10,217 nucleotides of DNA, taken from assembly GCA_035507915.1 (NCBI GenBank), contig DATJNS010000290.1:1-10217 (forward strand), in the 5' to 3' direction. Of the stretch, positions 1-9,513 are shown piece after piece. The stretch is from JACQAI01 sp035507915. GTDB lineage: Bacteria > Pseudomonadota > Alphaproteobacteria > Elsterales > Elsteraceae. Position 1 is the first letter of the stretch, and every line of letters starts with the position of its first letter. A model generated the notes under the pieces. The model had not been told where the DNA came from, searched no databases, and saw only the letters and a program-made list of their open reading frames with translations. A program made the translations under genes and the position numbers.

Positions 1-160
1 CTTCCGCCGTCTGATCGATCAGCAGGGCCTGGTCGAGGAGACCGGCGCGCTGTCGAGCGAGACCGGCGGCCGGCCGGCCAAGCTGTTCCGCTTCCGGCGC
101 GCGGTCGTGCTCGAACGCGCGTTCGCCGGCACCAAGCTGCCGCTGTCGCGCCCGGCCTGA
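1..160 (+). CDS. nrtR: C-terminal end of a probable NrtR-type Nudix transcriptional regulator (5' truncated by window edge)
   Basis: An open frame from base 2 gives 52 residues and then TGA at 158-160; the start lies left of the window. The visible part contains the phrases GLVEETG and GGRPAKLFRFR. These resemble the end of the winged-helix DNA-binding domain that follows the Nudix-like domain in NrtR regulators, where a GRPA-x-L-[FY]-RF segment is typical. NrtR represses NAD biosynthesis and salvage genes, and ADP-ribose or related nucleotides relieve binding (known of the family). The context supports this: an inverted-repeat operator candidate and nadA follow within 131 bases on the same strand. 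The Nudix part is not visible, so whether it is catalytic or only ligand-binding cannot be judged. It could also be an ordinary Nudix hydrolase with a winged-helix tail. Confidence 0.68.
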   Translation, partial: FRRLIDQQGLVEETGALSSETGGRPAKLFRFRRAVVLERAFAGTKLPLSRPA

Positions 161-193
161 GCCGCCGGCCGTCCGGCCCGCCGCGGGTGGGGC

Positions 194-221
194 TTGACAT
201 CGTTATGCTCATCCTTAGCAT
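194..221 (+). promoter_or_regulatory. Candidate sigma70-type promoter of the nadA operon
   Basis: A perfect TTGACA -35 hexamer lies at 194-199. With a 16-base spacer, TAGCAT at 216-221 matches four of the six TATAAT positions and is the best -10 candidate. Transcription would start near 228, leaving a leader of about 63 bases before the nadA ATG at 292. The -10 and most of the spacer lie inside the inverted repeat at 203-223, so a protein bound there should block RNA polymerase. The assignment is from sequence alone. Confidence 0.65.
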
Positions 222-223
222 AA
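203..223. promoter_or_regulatory. Probable NrtR operator (21-bp inverted repeat)
   Basis: The arms TTATGCT (203-209) and AGCATAA (217-223) are perfect reverse complements around a 7-base centre. Extending inward, 8 of 9 positions per arm pair (TTATGCTCA against TTAGCATAA). This AT-rich island stands out in very GC-rich surroundings. NrtR is known to bind 21-bp palindromes before NAD genes. The site lies just downstream of a probable nrtR gene and just upstream of nadA, and it covers the -10 box, which is the expected position for a repressor. Assignment to NrtR is inference from context; the palindrome itself is directly visible. Confidence 0.72.
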
Positions 224-267
224 AGAGAGCGAGGCGGGGCCCCCGGCGCGAGCTGGCTCGGTCCCAC

Positions 268-288
268 AAATACTCAAATTGAGGATAA
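268..288. promoter_or_regulatory. Candidate second, weaker operator overlapping the nadA ribosome binding site
   Basis: CTCAA (273-277) and TTGAG (279-283) pair perfectly around A278. Allowing one mismatch, the pairing extends over 270-286. Aligned centre to centre with the palindrome at 203-223, 13 of 21 bases are identical, including CTCA in the left part and ATAA at the right end. The two centres, 213 and 278, are 65 bases apart, close to six helical turns, so both would face a similar side of the DNA. The right arm contains the GAGGA ribosome binding site at 281-285. It may be an auxiliary regulator site, or a chance palindrome around the ribosome binding site. Confidence 0.4.
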
Positions 289-291
289 ATC

Positions 292-1284
292 ATGGATACC
301 GCATCGACCGTCGCAGACCTGGTCGCCCGCACCGCCGGGCTGTACGAGCGCGTCAAGGCCGTGATCCCCTCGGTCGAATGGGCGCTGTTCGCCGGCGACA
401 TCGAGGCCATCCTGGCGCTCAAGCGCGCGCGCAACGCCGTGATCCTGGCGCACAACTACCAGACGCCGGAGATCTTCCACTGCGTCGCCGACATCGTCGG
501 CGACAGCCTGGCGCTGGCGCGCGAGGCCGCCAAGACCGACGCCGCGGTGATCGTGCTGGCCGGCGTGCACTTCATGGCCGAGACCGCCAAGCTGCTCAAT
601 CCGGCCAAGACCGTGCTGATCCCCGATCAAGCGGCGGGCTGCTCGCTGGCCGCTTCGATCACGGCGGCGGACGTGCGCCTCCTGCGCGCGCGCTATCCGG
701 GCGTCCCGATCGTCAGCTACGTCAACACCTCGGCCGCTGTGAAGGCGGAGTCCGACATCTGCTGCACCTCGGGCAACGCCCGCAAGGTCGTCGAGTCGCT
801 CGGCGCGCCGCGCGTCATCATGCTGCCGGACGAGTATCTGGCACGGAACGTCGCGGCCGGGACGGCGGTCGAGATCATCGCCTGGACCGGCCATTGCGAG
901 GTGCACGAGCGCTTCAGCGCCGCCGAGGTCCGCGCGCTGCGCGATCGCCATCCGGGCGTGATCGTGCTGGCGCATCCGGAATGCCCGCCGGACGTGATCG
1001 CCGAGGCCGATTTCGCCGGCTCGACCGCCGCCATGGCCGACTACGTCGCGAGCGAGCGTCCGGCGCGCGTCGTGCTGCTGACCGAATGCTCGATGAGCGA
1101 CAATGTGGCCGTGCAGCACCCCGACATCGACTTCATCCGTCCGTGCAACCTGTGCCCGCACATGAAGCGGATCACCCTGCCGAAGATCCGCCGCGCGCTG
1201 GAGACGATGCGTCACGAGGTGGGCGTCGATCCCGTGGTCGCCGAACGCGCGCGGCGCGCCGTCGAGCGCATGCTGGCGCTGTGA
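292..1284 (+). CDS. nadA: Quinolinate synthase NadA (iron-sulfur enzyme)
   Basis: This 330-residue protein matches NadA, which condenses iminoaspartate with dihydroxyacetone phosphate to give quinolinate, the precursor of the NAD pyridine ring. Visible signatures are HNYQTPEIFHCVADIVGDS near residues 54-72, the AGCSLA segment, GHCEVH, and PCNLCPHMK near the C-terminus. The three cysteines expected to hold the [4Fe-4S] cluster fit C117, C202 and one of C285/C288, most likely C288 in CPHMK. Length is typical of the family. The ATG at 292 is preceded by GAGGA at 281-285 with six bases between, and no better start exists. The gene appears to be the first of an operon with the zinc-ribbon gene and nadE, probably under the palindromes upstream. 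nadB and nadC, frequent partners, do not follow it here. Confidence 0.97.
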   Translation: MDTASTVADLVARTAGLYERVKAVIPSVEWALFAGDIEAILALKRARNAVILAHNYQTPEIFHCVADIVGDSLALAREAAKTDAAVIVLAGVHFMAETAKLLNPAKTVLIPDQAAGCSLAASITAADVRLLRARYPGVPIVSYVNTSAAVKAESDICCTSGNARKVVESLGAPRVIMLPDEYLARNVAAGTAVEIIAWTGHCEVHERFSAAEVRALRDRHPGVIVLAHPECPPDVIAEADFAGSTAAMADYVASERPARVVLLTECSMSDNVAVQHPDIDFIRPCNLCPHMKRITLPKIRRALETMRHEVGVDPVVAERARRAVERMLAL

Positions 1285-1342
1285 GCGGGCGCGTCGGCGT
1301 GGCTTGCTTGACCGGGTGGAGCATGGTCCCTACAACCCTCGA

Positions 1343-1600
1343 ATGTTCGGCCTGTCGTTCCCGAAGCTGCTGCTGCTGGCCCTCGTGGTGGCTGCGGTGT
1401 GGTACGGGTTCAAGCACATGCAAGCCCGCGACCGCCAGCCCGCGGCGGCGCGTCGGGTCCGCGAGCCGGCGAGCTCGCCCGACCGCGCGGTGACCGTGAC
1501 CGAGGACCTGGTCAAATGTCCGGTCTGCGCGACCTACGTCGCGCGCGCGGCCCGTGCATGCGACCGGCCCGACTGTCCGCAGGCGCGCGGCGCGCCATGA
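1343..1600 (+). CDS. Small membrane-anchored zinc-ribbon protein of unknown function
   Basis: The predicted 85-residue protein has one hydrophobic segment at about residues 5-22 (FPKLLLLALVVAAVWYGF). A basic, Pro/Ala-rich linker follows, then a cysteine cluster: C59-x2-C62 (CPVC) and C73-x4-C78, a likely zinc-binding ribbon. It is probably a single-pass inner-membrane protein, with the ribbon cytoplasmic if the basic linker follows the positive-inside rule. It resembles small hypothetical proteins of Proteobacteria with a membrane helix plus a CPVCGTYV-like ribbon (memory-based, not searched). I chose ATG 1343 because the hydrophobic helix follows at once; an in-frame TTG at 1304 would add 13 unremarkable residues. 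No clear ribosome binding site precedes 1343, which lowers confidence in the exact start. It lies 58 bases after nadA, and its TGA overlaps the nadE ATG in ATGA. Function is unknown. Confidence 0.75.
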   Translation: MFGLSFPKLLLLALVVAAVWYGFKHMQARDRQPAAARRVREPASSPDRAVTVTEDLVKCPVCATYVARAARACDRPDCPQARGAP

Positions 1601-3642
1601 GCTTCCGCTCGATCTATCGGCAGGGTTTCGCGCGCGTCGCCGCGGCGACGACCCGCTGCGTGCCCGGCGATCCGGCCGCCAACGCCGAGGCGATGCTGCG
1701 CGCGGCGCGGCGCTGCCACGAGCAGGCGGCGGCGCTCGTCATCTTTCCGGAGCTGGCGCTGTCGGGCTACGCGATCGACGATCTCCTGCTGCAGGATCCG
1801 CTGCTCGACGCGGTCGAGCGGGCGATCGCCGAGATCGTCGGCCGCTCGGCCGACCTGATGCCGCTGCTGCTGGTGGGCGCGCCGGTGCGCTACGGCGTGC
1901 GCATCTACAACGTCGCGCTCGCGATCCATCGCGGCCGGCTGCTCGGGGTCGTGCCGAAGACCCACCTGCCGAACTACCGCGAGTTCTACGAGCGCCGACA
2001 GCTCGCCGCCGGCGACGGCACGGCGGGCGGCACGATCGAGATCGGCACGCTGCGCGCGCCGTTCGGCGTCGACCTCCTGTTCGCCGCCGAGGACGTGCCC
2101 GGTCTCGTGATCCATGCCGAGATCTGCGAGGACATCTGGATCCCGATCCCGCCGAGCTCGGAGGCGGCGCTCGCCGGCGCCACCGTGCTCGCCAACCTGT
2201 CGGCGAGCAACATCACGATCGGCAAGGCGGATACCCGCCGCCTGCTGTGCCAGTCGCAGTCGGCGCGCTGCCTCGCCGCGTACCTCTACACGTCGGCCGG
2301 CACCGGCGAGTCGACCACCGACCTGGCGTGGGACGGCCAGGCCTCGATCTTCGAGAACGGCGCGGTGCTCGCCGAGACCGGCCGCTTCCCGGAAAGCGAC
2401 CAGCTGTGCGTCGCCGACGTCGATCTCGATCTCCTGCGCCAGGAGCGTGCCCGCATGGGCACCTTCGACGACAACCGCCGGCTCCATGTGCCGGCGGTCG
2501 AGCGTTACCGCCGCGTCGGGTTCCGGCTCGCGCCGCCGCTCGAGGACGTCGGGCTCGAGCGCACGGTCGAGCGTTTCCCGTTCGTGCCCGCCGATCCCGC
2601 GCGCCTCGCGCAGGATTGCTACGAAGCCTACAACATCCAGGTCGCCGGACTGGTGCAGCGCCTGCGCGCGACCGGCACCCAGAAGGTCGTGATCGGCGTG
2701 TCGGGAGGTCTCGACTCGACCCACGCCCTGATCGTGGCGGCGCGCACCGTCGACCTGCTCGGCCTGCCCCGCACCAACGTCCTCGGCTACACGCTGCCTG
2801 GCTTCGCGACCAGCGAGCACACCAAGGGCAACGCGCTGCGCCTGATGCAGGCGCTCGGCGTGACGGCGAGCGAGATCGACATCCGCCCGACCGCGCGCAA
2901 GATGCTCGAGGATCTCGGCCATCCGTTCGCCGGCGGCGAGCCGGTCTACGACGTCACCTTCGAAAACGTGCAGGCCGGCCTGCGTACCGATTATCTGTTC
3001 CGCCTCGCCAACCATCAGGGCGGCCTGGTGCTCGGCACCGGCGACCTGTCGGAGCTCGCGCTCGGCTGGTGCACCTACGGCGTCGGCGATCAGATGTCGC
3101 ACTACAACGTCAACGCCGGCGTGCCGAAGACCTTGATCCAGCACCTGATCCGCTGGGTGGTCGGCGCCAAGCTGTTCGCGCCCGAGGCGCTCACCACCCT
3201 CGAGGCGATCCTCGCCACCGAGATCTCGCCCGAGCTCGTGCCCGTGAAGGCGGGCGAGACGCCGCAAAGCACCGAGGCGACGATCGGGCCCTACGAGCTG
3301 CAGGACTTCAACCTGTACTACACGCTGCGCTTCGGTTTCCGGCCGTCGAAGATCGCCTTCCTGGCGAGCCACGCGTGGCGCGACGTCGCGTCCGGCGCCT
3401 GGCCGCCGGGCTTTCCGGACGACCGGCGGCGCGAATACGACCTCAAGCACATCAAGCGCTGGCTGCGCGTCTTCGTGCAGCGCTTCTTCGGCTTCAGCCA
3501 GTTCAAGCGCTCGGCGATGCCCAACGGCCCCAAGGTCACGGCCGGCGGCTCGCTGTCGCCGCGCGGCGACTGGCGCGCGCCGTCCGACGGCAACGCGCGC
3601 ATCTGGCTCGATGAGCTCGAGCGCAACGTGCCGGACCGGTGA
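1597..3642 (+). CDS. nadE: Glutamine-dependent NAD+ synthetase NadE (long, amidase-synthetase type)
   Basis: This 681-residue enzyme makes NAD+ from nicotinate adenine dinucleotide, ATP and ammonia drawn from glutamine. The N-terminal half is a nitrilase-fold glutaminase. Its Glu-Lys-Cys triad fits E52 (FPEL), K121 (VVPK) and C177 (EICED), almost the same numbering as the Mycobacterium tuberculosis enzyme (E52, K121, C176), whose length of about 679 is also near-identical. The C-terminal half carries the ATP-pyrophosphatase P-loop SGGLDST at 369-375 and conserved stretches such as GTGDLSELALGW and DQMSHYNVNAG. I took the ATG at 1597, which overlaps the previous TGA, because MSFRSIYRQGFARVA matches family N-termini; an upstream ATG at 1399 in the same frame would run through the zinc-ribbon gene. 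The enzyme is cytoplasmic and finishes the pathway begun by nadA in the same operon. Translation is probably coupled to the upstream gene. Confidence 0.97.
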   Translation: MSFRSIYRQGFARVAAATTRCVPGDPAANAEAMLRAARRCHEQAAALVIFPELALSGYAIDDLLLQDPLLDAVERAIAEIVGRSADLMPLLLVGAPVRYGVRIYNVALAIHRGRLLGVVPKTHLPNYREFYERRQLAAGDGTAGGTIEIGTLRAPFGVDLLFAAEDVPGLVIHAEICEDIWIPIPPSSEAALAGATVLANLSASNITIGKADTRRLLCQSQSARCLAAYLYTSAGTGESTTDLAWDGQASIFENGAVLAETGRFPESDQLCVADVDLDLLRQERARMGTFDDNRRLHVPAVERYRRVGFRLAPPLEDVGLERTVERFPFVPADPARLAQDCYEAYNIQVAGLVQRLRATGTQKVVIGVSGGLDSTHALIVAARTVDLLGLPRTNVLGYTLPGFATSEHTKGNALRLMQALGVTASEIDIRPTARKMLEDLGHPFAGGEPVYDVTFENVQAGLRTDYLFRLANHQGGLVLGTGDLSELALGWCTYGVGDQMSHYNVNAGVPKTLIQHLIRWVVGAKLFAPEALTTLEAILATEISPELVPVKAGETPQSTEATIGPYELQDFNLYYTLRFGFRPSKIAFLASHAWRDVASGAWPPGFPDDRRREYDLKHIKRWLRVFVQRFFGFSQFKRSAMPNGPKVTAGGSLSPRGDWRAPSDGNARIWLDELERNVPDR

Positions 3643-3710
3643 GCTGCCGGCGTGGCGTCCGGCGCCGCGCCGATCTCATGGGGATATGGCGCCGATCCGG
3701 CGGCCTCGCC

Positions 3711-3738
3711 TTGACCCCGCGGGGCCGCGGGCCATAAG
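3711..3738 (+). promoter_or_regulatory. Candidate promoter of glyQ-glyS-ppdK
   Basis: In the 137-base gap after nadE, TTGACC (3711-3716, five of six matches to TTGACA) is followed after 16 bases by CATAAG (3733-3738, four of six to TATAAT). The spacer is almost pure G/C (CCCGCGGGGCCGCGGG). Transcription would begin near 3745, about 35 bases before the glyQ ATG. The rest of the gap contains GGCGCC-rich short inverted repeats but no stem followed by a T run, so I do not call a terminator for nadE. Prediction is from sequence only. Confidence 0.45.
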
Positions 3739-3779
3739 GTGCGCGCCATCTTAATCCTTGATTTCTCGGATCGAATCCG

Positions 3780-4673
3780 ATGAGCCACGCGGGCGCGGCG
3801 GCGTCCAGTTTCCAGTCGCTGATCCTGACGCTGCAGGGCTTCTGGGCCGAGCAGGGCTGCACCATCTTGCAGCCCTACGACGTCGAGGTCGGCGCGGGCA
3901 CGTTCCATCCGGCGACCACCCTGCGGGCGCTCGGGCCGGAGACCTGGAACGCCGCCTACGTGCAGCCATCGCGCCGCCCGACCGATGGGCGCTACGGCGA
4001 GAACCCGAACCGCCTGCAGCATTACTATCAGTTCCAGGTGATCATGAAGCCGTCGCCGGCCGACATTCAGGAGCGCTATCTCGACAGCCTGCGCCGGATC
4101 GGCATCGATCCCCGGAAGCACGACATCCGCTTCGTCGAGGACGATTGGGAGAGCCCGACCCTGGGCGCCTGGGGCCTCGGCTGGGAGGTCTGGTGCGACG
4201 GCATGGAGGTGACGCAGTTCACCTACTTCCAGCAGGTCGGCGGCATCGAGTGCGACCCGGTCTCGGCCGAGCTGACCTACGGGCTCGAGCGCCTGGCGAT
4301 GTACGTGCAGGGTGTCGAGAACGTCTACGACCTCGATTGGAACGGCGTCACGGGGCCGGGCGGCAAGCGCTACGGCGACGTCTTCCTCGAGAGCGAGCGC
4401 GAGTTCTCGGCCTACAATTTCGAACGCGCCAACACCGAGATGCTGGCGCGCCACTTCGTCGACGCCGAGGCCGAGTGCCAGGCGTTGCTCGAGGCGCGGC
4501 TGCCATTGCCGGCGTACGACCACTGCATCAAGGCCAGCCACCTCTTCAACCTGCTCGATGCGCGCGGCGTCATCAGCGTGACGGAGCGCGCGGCCTACAT
4601 CGGGCGCGTACGTGCGCTCGCCAAGGGCTGCTGCGAGGGTTGGCTCGAGCGCAGCCGCACCGCCAATGCCTGA
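3780..4673 (+). CDS. glyQ: Glycyl-tRNA synthetase alpha subunit GlyQ
   Basis: This 297-residue protein is the catalytic subunit of the alpha2beta2 bacterial glycyl-tRNA synthetase, a cytoplasmic class II enzyme that charges tRNA-Gly with glycine. Family signatures run through the whole chain: LQPYDVEVGAGTFHP at about 29-43, the motif-2-like block SRRPTDGRYGENPNRLQHYY (64-83), FVEDDWESPTLGAWGLGWEV near 118-137, VTQFTYFQQVGG near 144-155, and the motif 3 region ELTYGLERLAMY (164-175). Length is typical. The ATG at 3780 puts the conserved SFQSLILTLQ stretch at residue 10, as expected, although the ribosome binding site is poor. The stop at 4671-4673 overlaps the glyS start by 8 bases, consistent with coupled, balanced synthesis of the two subunits. 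Confidence 0.98.
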   Translation: MSHAGAAASSFQSLILTLQGFWAEQGCTILQPYDVEVGAGTFHPATTLRALGPETWNAAYVQPSRRPTDGRYGENPNRLQHYYQFQVIMKPSPADIQERYLDSLRRIGIDPRKHDIRFVEDDWESPTLGAWGLGWEVWCDGMEVTQFTYFQQVGGIECDPVSAELTYGLERLAMYVQGVENVYDLDWNGVTGPGGKRYGDVFLESEREFSAYNFERANTEMLARHFVDAEAECQALLEARLPLPAYDHCIKASHLFNLLDARGVISVTERAAYIGRVRALAKGCCEGWLERSRTANA

Positions 4674-6808
4674 CCTGCTGGTCGAGCTGTTCTCGGAGGA
4701 GATTCCCGCGCGCATGCAGCGCGGCGCCGCCGAGGATCTCAAGGTCCTGCTGGTGAAGCGGCTCGCCGATGCCGGGCTGTCGGCCGAGAGCGCCGCGAGC
4801 TACGTGACGCCACGCCGGCTCGCGCTGCATCTGACCGGCGTGCCGGTGCAGCAGCCGGACCGCCGTGAGGAGCGCAAGGGGCCGCGCGTCGGCGCGCCCG
4901 ATCAGGCGGTCAACGGTTTCCTCAAGGCGGCCGGGCTCGCCAGCCTCGACCAGGCCGAGAAGCGCGACACCGGCAAGGGCGAGTTCTGGTTCGCGGTCAG
5001 CGACGTCAAGGGCCGGCCATCGCGCGAGATCCTGCCTGCGCTGCTCGCGGACGCCGTGACGGCGCTCAGCTGGCCGAAGTCGATGCGCTGGCGCGATACG
5101 CGCTTCGCCTGGGTGCGGCCGCTGCGCTCGATGATCGGCCTGTTCGACGGTCAGGTGCTGAGCGGCGGGCTGGCGCTCGGCGCGACCCGGCCGGGCGGCG
5201 CCTCCGTCGGCTACGCGGCGAACGGCGGGGCGGATGGCAATTTCGTCGGTTTCGGCAATCGCACGCGCGGCCACCGTTTCCTGGCGCCGGCCGAAATTGC
5301 GGTCGAACGCTTCGCCGATTACCGCGACAAGCTGGCGCAGGCGTTCGTCGAGATCGACCCGGCGGCGCGGCGCGCGCGCATCGAGCGCCAGGCGGGAGAG
5401 CTCGCCGCCGCCCACCAGCTCAGCCTGGTCGACGATCCGGCGCTGCTCGACGAGGTCACCGGGCTGGTCGAGTGGCCGGTCGCGCTGATCGGCCGCATCG
5501 ACGCCGCCTTCATGGCGCTGCCGCCCGAGGTGCTGACCACGGCGATGCGCACGCACCAGAAGTATTTCGCGCTGCGCACGCGTGACGGCGGCCTCGCGCC
5601 GAACTTCATCGTGGTCGCCAATCTCGAGACCGCCGACGGCGGCGCCGCGATCGTCGCGGGCAATGAGCGCGTGCTGCGTGCGCGGCTGTCGGACGCCAAG
5701 TTCTTCTGGGATCTCGATCGCCGGACGCCGCTCGACGGTTTCGCCCGAAAGCTCGACCAGCGCGTGTTCCACGCCAAGCTCGGCACGGTCGCCGACAAGG
5801 TCAGGCGCATCGAGGAGCTCGCGTCCCACCTCGCCGGTCTGCTGCGGATCGACCCGACGCCGGCCGCGCGCGCGGCGCGGCTCGCCAAGGCGGACCTGTC
5901 GAGCGGCATGGTCGGGGAGTTCCCCGAGCTGCAGGGCGTGATGGGCCGCTACTATGCGCTCGACCAGGGCGAGCCCGCTTCGGTGGCCGACGCGATCGCG
6001 GCGCACTACGCGCCGGCCGGCCCGGACGACGTCTGTCCGAGCGCGCCGGTCTCGGTCGCGGTCGCGCTGGCCGACAAGCTCGACACGCTCGCGGGCTTCT
6101 TCGCGATCGACGAGCGGCCGACCGGATCGAAGGATCCGTTCGCGCTGCGCCGCGCCGCGCTCGGCATCCTGCGCATCGTCGCCGAGAACGGCTTGCGGCT
6201 GCCGATGCGCGAGCTGTTCGCGCGCGCGCTCGCGCTTCATGCGGGCCAGCTGCTGTCGAGCTCGCACGGCGCGGTCGTCGACGCGCTGCTCGGTTTCCTG
6301 GCCGACCGCCTCAAGGTCTATCTGCGCGGCGCGCACGTGCGCCACGATCTGATCGAGGCAGTGTTCCGCCTGCGCGAGGACGACTTCGTGCGCTTGCGCA
6401 TGCGCGTCGACGCGCTCGCCCAGTTCCTCGGCAGCGAGACCGGGGAGAGCCTGCTGGTGGCGTTCCGCCGTGCGGTCAACATTCTGAGAATCGAGGAAAA
6501 GCGCGACGGAAAGAGCTATAGTGGGCCGGCCGCAGCGGATTTGATGCGGCAATCGGAGGAAACGGCGCTGAAGCGGGCGCTCGAGGCCATTCGACCGGCG
6601 GTGACGCAGGCGATTGCGAGCGACGATTTCGTGGCAGCGATGTCGCGGCTCGGCAGTCTGCGGACCTCGGTCGATGCGTTCTTCGACGCGGTGACGGTCA
6701 ACTGCCCGGAAACGGAGCTGCGGCAGAACCGTTTGAGACTCTTGAGCGACATCCGCGACACTTTCTTGGAAGTCGCCGATTTCTCGGCGATCGAAGGGAC
6801 CTCCGACG

Positions 6809-9505
<2,697 letters not shown>

Positions 9506-9513
9506 ACGGCCGG

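Noticed and set aside
249..260. Short CGAGC/GCTCG inverted repeat in the nadA leader, considered as a riboswitch or attenuator stem.
   Set aside because: Only 4-5 pairs with a tiny loop and no T run or conserved aptamer core. Common by chance at this GC content.
279..1493. A 404-codon plus-strand frame overlapping nadA and the zinc-ribbon gene.
   Set aside because: It is Arg/Gly-rich with no motifs. nadA has the ribosome binding site and all conserved residues in another frame.
1534..3450. A 638-codon minus-strand frame antisense to nadE, and a 686-codon plus-strand frame at 1554-3614.
   Set aside because: Both are shadows of nadE: Arg/Ala-rich low-complexity translations with no motifs, in a region where NadE is unmistakable.
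3659..3705. GGCGCC-rich inverted repeats after nadE, considered as an intrinsic terminator.
   Set aside because: The pairings are short (about 5-7 bp), compete with each other and are not followed by a T run.
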